64,000 nt of DNA from Paraflavitalea sp966211765 (GCA_966211765.1 CBIHOV010000036.1:23227-87226), one strand, 5' to 3'; counted from the stretch's first letter, positions 26,725 to 37,279 are shown. The notes: a model not told the origin generated them from the letters alone. A program made the numbers and translations.

Positions 26725-29700
26725 ATGCTATATGGGCGAAAGGGAATATTACTGTTTTTGTTATTAATACTATGGTTTTCCCCAGGTGCCCAGGTAAAGA
26801 ACACAGCTGTTGAACAGCCGACCTATATCTTCCGGCATATCGACCATACCAACGGGCTGCTCAGCAATGATGTTTTTTCCTTTGCCCAGGACAGCAAGGG
26901 GTATATGTGGATCGGTAGCGGCAAAGGTCTCCAACGTTATGATGGACTTCGCTTTGTTCATTTTTCCGACACAGCCGCCGGTCCTGTTGCCAGTACGGTC
27001 ATTTCTACTCTTCACCCCGATGCAGACGGCCAAAGACTTTTATACAATCAGCATTATACCCACCTCAGTGAATGGCAGTTTTTGCACAATAAAGCGGCCC
27101 GGCTACTTCCTGCCAATGAATACAAGCCTTCAAAAGCGGTTTCTTATGCAGATCCCACCAGAGGGGATTGGTCAATACAGGAATATTTTACCGGGGAAAA
27201 AAGTCCGGATGGTACGATCAGCAAAGGAATTGCTGTGGTTAAAGTGCCCGACAGCGCGTCGCCGATCTTTGCCGATTTTATTAAGGATGAACGCCTGCAG
27301 CAATTGTGGATAATAGTGCCAGCCTATGAACTTTTGCTGTTCAACTACCGCACTAAAACACGTTGCAGTAAGGCAACCAGGTTCGACAACAATGCACTGC
27401 TGCAATTAATTGATGCTAACCCGGCCATTATACGTAAGGTGAAGATGGACAGCCGGGGTAATATCTGGCTGATCCCCTGGTCGGATCTGCTCTATCGTTA
27501 TCAAACTCAGACAAACCAATTGCATGTTTATTCACTGGCCAGGATCCAACGGGAAAAGAGCAATAATACCTATCACAAATGGGTGAGTACGCTATTGGAA
27601 GATAATCACGGAAAAATATGGATAGGTACGGCAGGCGCCGGTCTGTTGGTCTATGATGAAGCCAAAGATGATTTCAGTAATATACTGCACGAACCGGGTA
27701 ATGACCTGTCCATCCGCTATAATTATGAAATATCAGCCATTTTCCAGGATAGGGAAGAAAATATATGGTTAGGAACAGACCGGGGCATTAATATCTTAAA
27801 TCCTTATCGCCAGTATTTCACCGCACTGGGCAATCCTTCTCCGGGCGGCAAATCCCTTCCCGGCAGTGAGATCACCTACACACGCCCCTGGCAAAACGGA
27901 AAGCTAATGGTAGCTACCTGGGGTAGCGGCACTTTTATCTGCGACCAGCAATTGAATATTGAACGTTCTATTGTCTTTAAAGACAACCAGAATAAGAACC
28001 AGGCCTGGTGTTTCCTGGAAGACGAGGAAGGTATTACCTGGATTGGCTGCCAACATGGATTTCTGCATGTCATGAATAAAGCAGGCATCGTGTTGAAGAC
28101 CCTGCATCCCCCGGAGTTTGAACACACTACCATCAGGTGTATGCAAAAGGATAGCAAGGGGAATATTGTTTTCGGACTGCACAACGGAAAGATGGTCATC
28201 TGGGATAGGCAAAGCAAGCGCTCTTTAACGATGGCTGCAACCAAACAACCTCCTTCTATTCCCCATTCTACGGTGTTGAGTTTATTGGTTGCAGGAGAAG
28301 ATGCCTGGGTGGGAACGGTCGCCGGACTTGCCCGGTTCGATCTGCAGGAACGGCGCTTTACAGCCCTCTACAAGCCGGGATCTCAGGCCCCGGGTAGTTG
28401 TTACAGTATTGCAACCTATAATGATAGCGTATTGCTGGCAGGATTTGAGAATGATGGGCTGTATTTCTTTAATAAAAGAACAACGGCTTTTAAGAAAATT
28501 ATAGTCGATTATGATCACGCCTTATGGTCGGCCAATGCCATCAGCAAAGACCAGCAGGGCAATATCTGGTTCACCACCGAATACGATATTTGTAAATATG
28601 AGCCTCTAACGAATAAATTTACAGCCTGGCATCCTGAAAAAGGGCTGCTGTATTCCTCTTTTTTCCCTTTTGGTCAGCTGAACCAATTGCCATCGGGTGA
28701 TTGGCTTACGAGCACACATACAGAGGTTGTTCGTTTCTCCTCCTTAGCTATCAGCAAGCGGGAAACCAGTGCAATGCCAGTCACCATTACCGGGCTTAAA
28801 ATATTCAATAAACCGGTTTTTATCGACTCCCTGCTTTATCATCAGCAACCGCTGCGACTACAGTACCATGAAAACTTTTTGACTATAGCGTATTCAGATC
28901 TACAGTTCTCGGGGGTAACCAGCACCGCTTATTATTACCGGTTAAGTAATGTTGACAAGGGCTGGGTGACGGCCGCTGAAAAAGGATATGCCGGCTATAC
29001 GAACCTGGCGCCCGGCAAGTACCGCTTCGAAGTAAAGACGGGGGAAGCTAAAAGCGCTGAACATATTGCGTGGATCGATATCGAGATCCTGGCACCTTTC
29101 TGGCAAACTACCTGGTTCAGGTTATTGTGTGTAGTATTGATCGCCGGCCTTATATATGCCCTTATATCCTGGCGCTTCCGTACCATGCGGTCTGAAGCTG
29201 CCATGAAAGAGCAAATTGCCAAAACAGAAATGATGGCGCTAAGGGCGCAGATGAATCCGCATTTTATTTTCAACTGCATCAACGGCATCGATGCGTTGAT
29301 CTTAAGTGATGATAAATACCAGGCCACCATTTACCTCAATAAGTTTGCCATGCTGATAAGAAATATTCTTGACAGCTCGAAACAGCATACGATCTCTGTG
29401 AGCAAAGACCTGGAGACGCTGAGATTATATATTGAACTGGAACAATGGCGGCATGAAAATAAATTCACGGCAGTGATCAGGACAGGTGAAACTGTTTTTG
29501 ATGAAGATTATAAAGTGCCGCCATTGGTAGTGCAGCCCTATGTTGAAAATGCTATTTTACATGGACTCAGGCACCGTACGGATAATAAAGGCCAGCTAAC
29601 CATTGATATCTTTAAGAAAAATGACCTGCTGATCTATATTATTGAAGACAATGGCGTGGGCAGATCAGGTACCAGCCAGGCCAAACAACACAGGTCTTAC

Positions 29701-29832
29701 GGCATGGAGATCAATCTTGGCAGGCTAAAGCTTTTTAACAAAGGATCATCCACACCGGTGCAGGTGACCGATCTCACAGAAGATGGCAGGGCAACAGGCA
29801 CCCGGGTTGAAATAAGTTTAAAAATACAATAA
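26725..29832 (+). CDS. Propeller-type sensor histidine kinase (Reg_prop, Y_Y_Y, LytS-type kinase)
   Basis: 1035 aa. After a signal/anchor, about residues 30-690 form two Reg_prop-type beta-propellers (repeats such as DSKGYMWIGSGKGLQRYDGL). About 700-790 is the Y_Y_Y domain, a membrane segment follows (LLCVVLIAGLIYALI), then a His_kinase domain with the phospho-histidine in RAQMNPHFIFNCINGID (His846), an N-box (PPLVVQPYVENAILHG) and a G-box (IIEDNGVGRSG). It senses a periplasmic ligand, often a carbohydrate fragment in relatives, and signals to the LytTR regulator whose ATG overlaps its stop codon by one base. Confidence 0.92.
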   Translation: MLYGRKGILLFLLLILWFSPGAQVKNTAVEQPTYIFRHIDHTNGLLSNDVFSFAQDSKGYMWIGSGKGLQRYDGLRFVHFSDTAAGPVASTVISTLHPDADGQRLLYNQHYTHLSEWQFLHNKAARLLPANEYKPSKAVSYADPTRGDWSIQEYFTGEKSPDGTISKGIAVVKVPDSASPIFADFIKDERLQQLWIIVPAYELLLFNYRTKTRCSKATRFDNNALLQLIDANPAIIRKVKMDSRGNIWLIPWSDLLYRYQTQTNQLHVYSLARIQREKSNNTYHKWVSTLLEDNHGKIWIGTAGAGLLVYDEAKDDFSNILHEPGNDLSIRYNYEISAIFQDREENIWLGTDRGINILNPYRQYFTALGNPSPGGKSLPGSEITYTRPWQNGKLMVATWGSGTFICDQQLNIERSIVFKDNQNKNQAWCFLEDEEGITWIGCQHGFLHVMNKAGIVLKTLHPPEFEHTTIRCMQKDSKGNIVFGLHNGKMVIWDRQSKRSLTMAATKQPPSIPHSTVLSLLVAGEDAWVGTVAGLARFDLQERRFTALYKPGSQAPGSCYSIATYNDSVLLAGFENDGLYFFNKRTTAFKKIIVDYDHALWSANAISKDQQGNIWFTTEYDICKYEPLTNKFTAWHPEKGLLYSSFFPFGQLNQLPSGDWLTSTHTEVVRFSSLAISKRETSAMPVTITGLKIFNKPVFIDSLLYHQQPLRLQYHENFLTIAYSDLQFSGVTSTAYYYRLSNVDKGWVTAAEKGYAGYTNLAPGKYRFEVKTGEAKSAEHIAWIDIEILAPFWQTTWFRLLCVVLIAGLIYALISWRFRTMRSEAAMKEQIAKTEMMALRAQMNPHFIFNCINGIDALILSDDKYQATIYLNKFAMLIRNILDSSKQHTISVSKDLETLRLYIELEQWRHENKFTAVIRTGETVFDEDYKVPPLVVQPYVENAILHGLRHRTDNKGQLTIDIFKKNDLLIYIIEDNGVGRSGTSQAKQHRSYGMEINLGRLKLFNKGSSTPVQVTDLTEDGRATGTRVEISLKIQ

Positions 29833-30575
29833 TGCTTACAGCAGTAATTATTGACGACGAATTGAAGGGGCGCATCGCATTGCGCCAGAAGATAACGGCT
29901 TTTTGCCCGGAAGTAGCACTTGCAGGCGAAGCTGCCGGTGGTGATGAAGGGCTGCGCCTGATCGAGCAGCTGGAACCGGAGATCGTTTTCCTGGATATCG
30001 AAATGCCGCGTATGAATGGCTTCGACATGCTACAGCGACTGCAAAATAAAAACTTCCACCTGGTGTTTACGACGGCTTTCGACCAATACGCCATCAAGGC
30101 CATTAAATATGCGGCTTTTGATTACCTGCTGAAGCCGATCAATATCGAGGAGTTACAATCCTGCATCGGGAGGATTAAAAACGGGCCGGCGCTGCATAAA
30201 ACAGCCGACAGGCTGGAAGTACTGGATCAGCACCTGCATTTGAAGAATACACTGGGCAAAATAGCCATATCCACGCTGGAGGGGCACCTGTTCTTTAATA
30301 TCCAGGACATCATCCGCCTGGAAGCCCAACGAAACTATACTATCCTTTACTTCGTGAACCAACCCAAACTGATTGCCAGCAAAACATTGAAAGAACTGGA
30401 AGAGATGCTTCCGGAAGACAAGTTCTTTCGCGTGCATAACGCGCATATCATCAACCTGCATTATATCAAAAAATACATGAAGGGCGACGGCGGTAAGATC
30501 GAAATGCAAAATGGTGATGTACTCGATGTGGCCCGCAGAAGAAAGGATGCTTTCTTACAGCTGATCGGAAAATAA
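29832..30575 (+). CDS. LytTR-family response regulator
   Basis: 247 aa. The receiver domain has acidic residues in IIDDE and the phospho-acceptor Asp55 in IVFLDIEMPRMNGF. The C-terminal LytTR DNA-binding domain covers about 145-245, including RLEAQRNYTILYFV and FFRVHNAHIINLHYIKKY. Its start overlaps the kinase stop (TAATG), making the partnership almost certain. Targets unknown, possibly the T9SS protein gene downstream on the other strand. A terminator follows. Confidence 0.92.
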   Translation: MLTAVIIDDELKGRIALRQKITAFCPEVALAGEAAGGDEGLRLIEQLEPEIVFLDIEMPRMNGFDMLQRLQNKNFHLVFTTAFDQYAIKAIKYAAFDYLLKPINIEELQSCIGRIKNGPALHKTADRLEVLDQHLHLKNTLGKIAISTLEGHLFFNIQDIIRLEAQRNYTILYFVNQPKLIASKTLKELEEMLPEDKFFRVHNAHIINLHYIKKYMKGDGGKIEMQNGDVLDVARRRKDAFLQLIGK

Positions 30576-30599
30576 AGCCCCGTAGGGCTCTATTTTTTC
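30576..30599 (+). terminator. Short intrinsic terminator after the LytTR gene
   Basis: AGCCC and GGGCT pair around CGTA and are followed by TCTATTTTTT. The palindrome is related to the intergenic GCCCC palindromes at 15095 and 15144. Confidence 0.6.
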
Positions 30600-30617
30600 A
30601 TGGATACAGCTTTCTGT

Positions 30618-33575
30618 TTACTGTTTAACGATCTTATACGTTTGTGTGCCGCTGGCTTGCGTAATCTGTAAGTTGTAAACACCCGCAGAAAGGGTTGTTA
30701 ACGGAATAGTAACTGCGCCAGACAGGTTTTGTTTTTGCCAAACAATGCTGCCTTTGTGATCGTACAGCACAGCTTGTTGGAGGCGCGCCCCTGCAGGGCA
30801 GTGTAATACAGTGTGATCGTGGGCCGGATTAGGGCCAATGGTGATGGGAACTGCCTGATCTGAAGGACCCAGGGTTACTATTTTGCTGAAACTTTCCCTT
30901 CCGTCATTATCCTGCTGCCGGACCCTGAAAGTCCAGGCAAGGTTAGCCGAAGCCGGTAATACGCAGCTATAGGTAACGGCGTTGGTACTGTTTTGGGGCA
31001 ATACCGTACAGCCATCTTTAAAGGGGGCGCCGATGGGGCTGTATGCGGCCACATATTCTTTCACATTGCTTTCCTGTGCTACCTGCCAGCTAAGGTTGAC
31101 CTGGCTGCTACTGATACGCCGCGCTTTTATATCGAGCCAGGTTACGGACAAGGTAGCAGCGCCTTCCATGATGTAGAAGTTGCTGAATCCGGTAATGGCT
31201 ATTTCTACATAGTAGCCGCCCTCGACGGCTTTCCAGGCGGATAAAGGCAATACTTCTTCACCCGTTACCGGAGTATATTGAGTGGGTGCTGTATTGGTTG
31301 CATTGGGCTGCTTTATCACTACGAGGTCGCCAATGGAATGCACCAACGGGTCCGCAGTCTGTAAAGCGTCGAACTCTGTTTGTGTAAAGAACAGGCGCAG
31401 GTTAATATTGGCGGCGCCAGCCGGGTTGTTTTGCACATTGATGGTATAGTTGCGGTTGAGGTAGGGCTTGTTGTTGTATGTGCGGATAGCCGCATTGTGC
31501 TGGTAAGTAGTAACGGTTATGGCACCCAGTGCATAATTATCCAATAATGCTGCTACGGGCGTGGAAGAAGTGATGCCCTGCACAGCAGGTTCATACACAT
31601 TTGTTTCAATGGTGGTCCATGCTTTGCTGGACCCGCTTAGCCAGGCCGGTACAGACATATTGGCCCCGGCGGGATGCAAGAGTTTAAGCTTCTTTAGAGG
31701 CGGCGAGTAATTAAAAGTTTGCAGACTGTCAATGCGCCGAACAAAAACATTCAGGTAGGCATCGCCACTGGCCAGGCGTCTGTCATCTTCCCAGGCCATA
31801 ACAGCAATACCGTTATCATCTATAATGGCATAAGGATTTTCCGGGCGGTAAGGATATCCACGGTAATAACCGCTACCAATAGGCCTGCCCATGGCACCCC
31901 ACAATAACTGAACGCCATCACCAATGGGGCTGACGCGTACAGACCGGTAATAATCCCTTACATACAGCATCGCATTTCCTTTACCATCCACCGCTATGGC
32001 CGGGTAATTATAGCTGATACCCTGCAGACTTATATTGGACTCATTACCGATATTAATCCCTTTTTTTGAACTGGTATTCAGGTCGACGGAATACGAATTT
32101 GCAGCATTAGGATTAAGCCTTAGTTGTTGCAGGAAGATGGCATAACCACCAGGGCTGCCCATACGGGCAGCAGCAAAGACCCTGTTGCCGGATGCAGTTA
32201 AGGTATAATCGTATTCGCTGGCACTGCTTTGATCGAGCAAGGTATCATTGCCGGGAACTACCTGATCGAACACTGTGCCATCTGTTGGTACGGGCCGGTA
32301 AGCCGTATAAGGATGGGTCATGTCGGAACACAGTTGGTAGGGGAGACTGTCGTATTTTTCATCCAGGCGATAATAAGCACGGGTAAAATAAGGGGTGGTG
32401 GTATTGGCCACCAGGTTTCTTTGATTGGCGGTAATGATGTTGAGGTTAATGTTTCCGGTGGTAGGCACCAGCACGCCTTTTACATTGGAAGAGTAATAGA
32501 GCGGATCGTCGTCTAACGAGAAAAAACCATTGCCATAATTTTCCACGTAATAAGAAGTAACAACATACAATTCAAAATTGGGAGGGCCTCCCCGGCAGGT
32601 AACGGTATTGAAAAAACTAGTGAAGCTGTACAGTTGCACCACGCTGTCCTTTTTATAGAACTTCTCCGTCACTACAGTATTGGCAATATCGCTACCCGAT
32701 CTTCGCAGCACGGTTACTTTTGAATCCTTTTTTACGCGGCATAGTTTGTTGAACGCTGTAACCATGCTCTGGGAATTCTTTTCAATCCCCATTACGACAT
32801 TGCATCCTCCCTGCAGGTCGGGATAAATAAAGAAAGACATTACCCTCACGTCGGAATAATCAATGTAGTTGCGTGGTCCGCAGGGGGAGCCTTCTTCCTT
32901 GTTGACGCCATTCATGTCCATCTGGCCACCGCCGTAATGTTTGAGTACTCCGTTCTCTTCTCGCATACAATATACCATCAGGTCAATAACGCCAAATCCT
33001 CCCACCCGGTTAAAACCGATAAAAAAACCTTTGTTACCATCTGCAATCAACTGGGGGCGGGTATATTGAACGTCAGGGTTGGCCTGAGGGTTGGCAACCA
33101 CATATCCTTCATCGGCAAAAACTCTTGTACCATCGTTGCGTACATGTTGAACGCTGACCCTTGAATAATTGTAAGAACCTATCTGAACTTCATCTTCCCA
33201 GGTGATATAGAAGCCACCCGCACTGTCTGTACAGGCAACACTGAAATTGCGGTAATCGAGGTTAGCAATACGGGTGTATTGCTGATTGCCCGGACCTGTT
33301 GCTACGGGAACGCCATTGGCAGTCCAAAGCATATTGCCATCCCGGCCTATCTTTTGGGCGTACAGGTCGTTGTTGGATGAACGCATGTCCTGCCATATGA
33401 CAATATAGCCACCGTCCGGATAACTTTTAACGACTACGGGTTTCTGCTGCTCCCAGATGCCCTGGCTTACCAGCATGTGCAGACTATCTGAAAAATAATT
33501 GGAGGAATCGCTCCATTGGGCGTGCGTGACCGTACACGGCAACAGCAGTAAGGCAAGAAAGGTCCATACTCTCAT
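30618..33575 (-). CDS. T9SS-secreted multidomain surface protein
   Basis: 985 aa with a signal peptide (MRVWTFLALLLLPCTVTHAQ) and a C-terminal type IX sorting domain of about 75 residues (from PITIGPNPAHDHTVLHCP to the end, with GVYNLQITQASGTQTYKIVK). The first 200 residues show propeller-like strands (GGYIVIWQDMRSSNNDLYAQ); the middle is unassigned. An FN3-like module (VTWLDIKARRISSSQVNLSW) lies near 820-900. It should be exported by the Sec and Por/T9SS systems and anchored or released at the cell surface. Function unknown. Confidence 0.8.
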   Translation of the reverse strand: MRVWTFLALLLLPCTVTHAQWSDSSNYFSDSLHMLVSQGIWEQQKPVVVKSYPDGGYIVIWQDMRSSNNDLYAQKIGRDGNMLWTANGVPVATGPGNQQYTRIANLDYRNFSVACTDSAGGFYITWEDEVQIGSYNYSRVSVQHVRNDGTRVFADEGYVVANPQANPDVQYTRPQLIADGNKGFFIGFNRVGGFGVIDLMVYCMREENGVLKHYGGGQMDMNGVNKEEGSPCGPRNYIDYSDVRVMSFFIYPDLQGGCNVVMGIEKNSQSMVTAFNKLCRVKKDSKVTVLRRSGSDIANTVVTEKFYKKDSVVQLYSFTSFFNTVTCRGGPPNFELYVVTSYYVENYGNGFFSLDDDPLYYSSNVKGVLVPTTGNINLNIITANQRNLVANTTTPYFTRAYYRLDEKYDSLPYQLCSDMTHPYTAYRPVPTDGTVFDQVVPGNDTLLDQSSASEYDYTLTASGNRVFAAARMGSPGGYAIFLQQLRLNPNAANSYSVDLNTSSKKGINIGNESNISLQGISYNYPAIAVDGKGNAMLYVRDYYRSVRVSPIGDGVQLLWGAMGRPIGSGYYRGYPYRPENPYAIIDDNGIAVMAWEDDRRLASGDAYLNVFVRRIDSLQTFNYSPPLKKLKLLHPAGANMSVPAWLSGSSKAWTTIETNVYEPAVQGITSSTPVAALLDNYALGAITVTTYQHNAAIRTYNNKPYLNRNYTINVQNNPAGAANINLRLFFTQTEFDALQTADPLVHSIGDLVVIKQPNATNTAPTQYTPVTGEEVLPLSAWKAVEGGYYVEIAITGFSNFYIMEGAATLSVTWLDIKARRISSSQVNLSWQVAQESNVKEYVAAYSPIGAPFKDGCTVLPQNSTNAVTYSCVLPASANLAWTFRVRQQDNDGRESFSKIVTLGPSDQAVPITIGPNPAHDHTVLHCPAGARLQQAVLYDHKGSIVWQKQNLSGAVTIPLTTLSAGVYNLQITQASGTQTYKIVKQ

Positions 33576-33668
33576 AGCAGTTCTTTAAGCGCAAATTGCA
33601 GCTTTGCTGTTGTTCGTGCAGGTAAATTGATCAACCGGCGGAGATCATTGTGCAGGAGGGTCAGACAA

Positions 33669-35462
33669 TCACTTCAATGGCATCCAGGCAGGGGTGCCTT
33701 CTTCAAACTGGTTATCGGTCAATACTTTTACCACCGATCCATCGGCGCTAACTACACAGATCTCTCCATAGGCCTGTGGGTTGTAAATATGAAGTACCGC
33801 CTCATCCTTAAAGCCTCCTACTGAAGTACTGAAAGCGATCCATTTGCTATCGGGCGACCAAACACAATGTGCATCATTACCGGGTGTATTGGTAATGCGT
33901 TTCAATCCTGTACCATCGGGATGAATGATATAAATATCGTAGTTGTTTTCCCGCTTGCTGGTGAAAGCGATCCATTGTCCGTCGGGCGACCAGCAGGGAA
34001 AATTATCCTGGGTATGGTTGGTAAGTGAGGTTATTTTTTTACTGTCAATATCCATGATGAGCAAGCCCTTGACGCTATCGGAGGAAGCCCGGTATACCAG
34101 TTGCCTGCCATCCGGCGACCAGGAAGGAAAGCCATAGTTGCCTTTGCCATCGGTCAATATTTGCAGTCCCGATCCATCTTTGTTGATGATGGCAACATCG
34201 CCGGAAGCAGGTCCTTTAACGGATTGAAAGAATTGCCCGATGCTGATGGCCAGTTGATTGCCATCGGGCGACCACACAGGCGACAGGATGCTTTTGGTGG
34301 GATGCTCAAACAGGACGGAACGATTTTTTCCAGCGGCATCCATCAGCAATACCTTGTTGTGTTTGATGGCCAGACGTTGGTCGTTACATACCAATTGCTT
34401 TCCGTTGGGTGAAAAGCAGGGGAAAACCCCTGAGCGTAAGAGATGAAAAGCTGGGTCGCGACTATTGATGGAAGACAAGGGAGGCCAGTTATTATCTACT
34501 TCGCTGTCATATACAAGGGAGCGGCCATCACGCGACCAGGATGGATGCTGGAATTCACCGCGTGCGCCGGGTTTCCCATCGAGGCGTTCAATACCTGCCT
34601 GGGCGCCGCGACTGGCATAGGCAATGTTTCCATTCGATTGCCACTGGGGATACAATTTTTCAACACTATCGGTGGTGAGTACTTTTTTTAGGTTGGTAGC
34701 CAGGTCGTACACAGCCAATTGTGTCTGGCCTTTCCGATCGGAACCGATCATGGTGCGTACACTGGGCAACAATGCCTGGTAAAAGAGCAGTTGCTTTCCA
34801 TCAGCCGACCAGGCCGGGCTGCCGGCAAAGGCATTGTCCTGTGTAATGCGTGCGGTAGCTGAACCGTCGGCTTTCATGATATAGATCTCTGTAGAGGGAA
34901 GAAATGCAAAGTTAAAACGTGGTTTTTGGGAATCACGGTCTGAGGAAAAAGCGATCCATTGCCCATCGGGCGACCAGGAGGGCCGGAAATCACCTGCGGG
35001 GTTATTAGTAATATTGATTACTTTTTTGGAGGCGATGTTCATGGTATAGATATCTGCCTGTCCGCTCCTGGTAGAAACAAAAGCCAGTGTTGTACCGTCG
35101 GGCGAAAGGGATGCCTGGTCATCAAAGGCGGGATCATTGGTGAGTTGCTGTAGCCCGGATGCATCGGGGTGAACGCGGTACAGGTCGGCAGAGCCATTTC
35201 GTTCGGACGTGAATACGATCCATTGGCCGTCTGCCGAAAAAGAGGCATTGTAATCGTGTGCAGGATGGGGCAACAGGGGTTTGGGATTGTTGCCGTCTAC
35301 ATCTGCGATGAAGATATCCGTATTGAGCGGTCCGAAATTCACAAAAGCCAACCGGTAATTGGGTGCCGCAACAGTTGGCTGCACAGGCGCGCGCCAGGAT
35401 ATCACTATAGCACTTGCTGTCAGGAATACAGCAGAAAGGACGATCAGCAGGATTCTCTTCAT
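33669..35462 (-). CDS. TolB-like beta-propeller (WD40/PD40) periplasmic protein
   Basis: 597 aa from the ATG at 35462 (MKRILLIVLSAVFLTASAIV); a second ATG at 35471 adds three residues. The mature protein consists of many repeats with WSPDGxxIAF/LVY cores (for example WSPDGQWIAFSSDRD, WSPDGRQLVYRASS), the PD40/TolB propeller. There is no peptidase domain as in dipeptidyl peptidase IV. It probably binds a protein or ligand in the periplasm. Same strand as the anchor-J lipoprotein gene upstream. Confidence 0.8.
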   Translation of the reverse strand: MKRILLIVLSAVFLTASAIVISWRAPVQPTVAAPNYRLAFVNFGPLNTDIFIADVDGNNPKPLLPHPAHDYNASFSADGQWIVFTSERNGSADLYRVHPDASGLQQLTNDPAFDDQASLSPDGTTLAFVSTRSGQADIYTMNIASKKVINITNNPAGDFRPSWSPDGQWIAFSSDRDSQKPRFNFAFLPSTEIYIMKADGSATARITQDNAFAGSPAWSADGKQLLFYQALLPSVRTMIGSDRKGQTQLAVYDLATNLKKVLTTDSVEKLYPQWQSNGNIAYASRGAQAGIERLDGKPGARGEFQHPSWSRDGRSLVYDSEVDNNWPPLSSINSRDPAFHLLRSGVFPCFSPNGKQLVCNDQRLAIKHNKVLLMDAAGKNRSVLFEHPTKSILSPVWSPDGNQLAISIGQFFQSVKGPASGDVAIINKDGSGLQILTDGKGNYGFPSWSPDGRQLVYRASSDSVKGLLIMDIDSKKITSLTNHTQDNFPCWSPDGQWIAFTSKRENNYDIYIIHPDGTGLKRITNTPGNDAHCVWSPDSKWIAFSTSVGGFKDEAVLHIYNPQAYGEICVVSADGSVVKVLTDNQFEEGTPAWMPLK

Positions 35463-35479
35463 AAAAAGCATTTAGAACA

Positions 35480-36109
35480 CTATTGGCTAAGCCTGTATGT
35501 GAGTTTATCGATTCCGATGCGATTACTGCCTACGTTAATTTTTTCACGGTAAGAACGGAAGGCTATTCTGCCACGGGTATTTGCCGTAAGCCCGTTTATA
35601 AGGATGGTTACTTTTGTCCATTCCTGGGGATATAGCCCCTTGAATTCTTCGGCATTGATGTCTTTCAGTAACAGGGTAAAGTCTCCCACTTCTGCGAAGG
35701 TATTGCCTACGTTTTCGCCTGCATTGGTGGTATTCATCCTAACTTGTAAACGCTCCAATAATTGGGCTGAAGCAGTTACAGCGGTAGTATAAAAAGTAAG
35801 CGTATCGCCGTTGCTGATATCCAGTAGGGGGGTAATAAGCCAGCAACTGACTTTTTGCGTTAATGCCGGCGATTTGGTAGCAATAAACTGTGTTCCCGAA
35901 TAGGGTGCAATGGTCATTGCCCCCATGCGCCATTGGGTAGCACCAGGCTCTGAATTGTCCTTAATGATCCAGCCTCTTTTTTTCAGTTCTGAAGTATCGT
36001 TATCAAACTCTTCTGTCAATGGAGTTCTTAAGTGATCGTCATTGTCCTTCTTACAGGCTATGCAGAAAACCATTACCAACAGGAATGAAGCCAGTACGTA
36101 ATTTTTCAT
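35480..36109 (-). CDS. Lipoprotein with choice-of-anchor J / carbohydrate-binding-like domain
   Basis: 209 aa. The lipobox FCIAC puts the lipidated cysteine at about residue 19, followed by KKDNDD, typical of a Bacteroidota outer-membrane lipoprotein. The mature part (EEFDNDTSELKKRGWIIKD, then SPALTQKVSCWLITPLLDIS and DTLTFYT) fits a choice-of-anchor J domain, a jelly-roll fold common in surface adhesins and carbohydrate-binding proteins. Upstream of and on the same strand as the propeller gene. Confidence 0.75.
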   Translation of the reverse strand: MKNYVLASFLLVMVFCIACKKDNDDHLRTPLTEEFDNDTSELKKRGWIIKDNSEPGATQWRMGAMTIAPYSGTQFIATKSPALTQKVSCWLITPLLDISNGDTLTFYTTAVTASAQLLERLQVRMNTTNAGENVGNTFAEVGDFTLLLKDINAEEFKGLYPQEWTKVTILINGLTANTRGRIAFRSYREKINVGSNRIGIDKLTYRLSQ

Positions 36110-36257
36110 AGGTACAAATATGCCTTAAAAGGGTAACTGTAAACCCTGTATTGACCGGTCGGCGGTATTGGGTTATCCGGTGGCTGGGGGACTGGCCTGA
36201 ACTCCACAACAAAGCAAAATTGAACTTTACAACAAAGCTGATCCTCAGCGCGGATGC

Positions 36258-36265
36258 TAATTTTG
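36258..36265 (+). promoter_or_regulatory. -7 box TAATTTTG upstream of the SDR gene
   Basis: The box fits TAnnTTTG and lies 26 bases before the ATG at 36292. No TTG lies at the usual spacing upstream, so the promoter may be weak or regulated. Confidence 0.45.
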
Positions 36266-36291
36266 CCTTAGAAAATAAATCAATAACAAGC

Positions 36292-37254
36292 ATGAAAACT
36301 ACATCAGTACTAGTAACCGGCGGAACGGGCTTTGTAGCTATCCATACGATCTTACAATTGTTAAAGCAGGGGTATCAGGTGAATACGACGTTGCGTTCTT
36401 TGTCTAAAAAGGAGGTTATCACGCATGCATTGCAGGAAGCAGGCATACAGGACTTCGACAAGCTTTCCTTTTATGAAGCTGACCTAAACAGTGATGCCGG
36501 ATGGGTTGAAGCTGTAAAAGGCTGTGATTATGTGTTGCACATCGCTTCTCCCTTTCCGGCACAGGACCCAACAGATGAAAACGAAATCATCATTCCGGCC
36601 CGTGACGGAGCATTGCGGGTATTAAAGGCGGCCAGCAAGGCAGGTGTGAAACGGGTAGTACTTACTTCTTCTTTCGCGGCTGTGGGCTATAGCATCGATC
36701 CTAAAGGACATATTTATACTGAGCAAGACTGGACAGATGCGGAAAACCCAAAGAACCGGGCTTATATCAAGTCGAAAGCGATCGCTGAGAAAGCAGCCTG
36801 GGATTTTATGGAAAAGGATGAAACAGGTATGGAATTATCGGTCATCAATCCGGTGGGTATACTGGGCCCTGTGATCGGTGGTATTTCTTCTGCATCGATA
36901 GACATGGTGGTAAAAGGTATTGTAAGTGGTGTTGTTAAGGAGAGTCCTCCTTTTACGCTTGGGGTGGTAGACGTGCGTGATGTGGCAGCTATCCATATAA
37001 AAGCCATGCTTGATCCGGCCGCAAAAGGGCAACGTTTTCTCGCCACTTCGGAAGGGGCCATGAGCTTTTACGATGTAGCGCAGCTTATCAGGAAAGAGCG
37101 GCCACAATGGGCATCAACTATTGCCGATTTACTACCCACTGCTGATGAGCTGTATGTTGCGATCTCTAATAAGAAAGCAAAGGAGCTGCTTGGCTGGCAA
37201 CCCCGCTCTAAGGAAGAGGCGCTTCTGGCCAGTGTAGACAGTGTGATGAAATAA
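36292..37254 (+). CDS. Extended SDR, dihydroflavonol reductase/aldehyde reductase-like
   Basis: 320 aa from the ATG at 36292; longer in-frame starts to 36151 have no conserved content. The NAD(P)-binding motif reads VTGGTGFVA, and the catalytic pair is Tyr-x-x-x-Lys in AYIKSKAIAEKAA. SPFPAQDPTDENEIIIPARD is typical of the atypical/extended SDRs related to cinnamoyl-CoA and aldehyde reductases. It is followed 25 bases later by an AraC-type regulator that may control it. Confidence 0.85.
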   Translation: MKTTSVLVTGGTGFVAIHTILQLLKQGYQVNTTLRSLSKKEVITHALQEAGIQDFDKLSFYEADLNSDAGWVEAVKGCDYVLHIASPFPAQDPTDENEIIIPARDGALRVLKAASKAGVKRVVLTSSFAAVGYSIDPKGHIYTEQDWTDAENPKNRAYIKSKAIAEKAAWDFMEKDETGMELSVINPVGILGPVIGGISSASIDMVVKGIVSGVVKESPPFTLGVVDVRDVAAIHIKAMLDPAAKGQRFLATSEGAMSFYDVAQLIRKERPQWASTIADLLPTADELYVAISNKKAKELLGWQPRSKEEALLASVDSVMK

Positions 37255-37255
37255 G

Positions 37256-37263
37256 TACTTTTG
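37256..37263 (+). promoter_or_regulatory. -7 box TACTTTTG upstream of the AraC gene
   Basis: The box fits TAnnTTTG and begins two bases after the SDR stop codon, suggesting that the regulator also has its own promoter with a very short leader. Confidence 0.4.
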
Positions 37264-37279
37264 TGGGCTGAACAGTAAA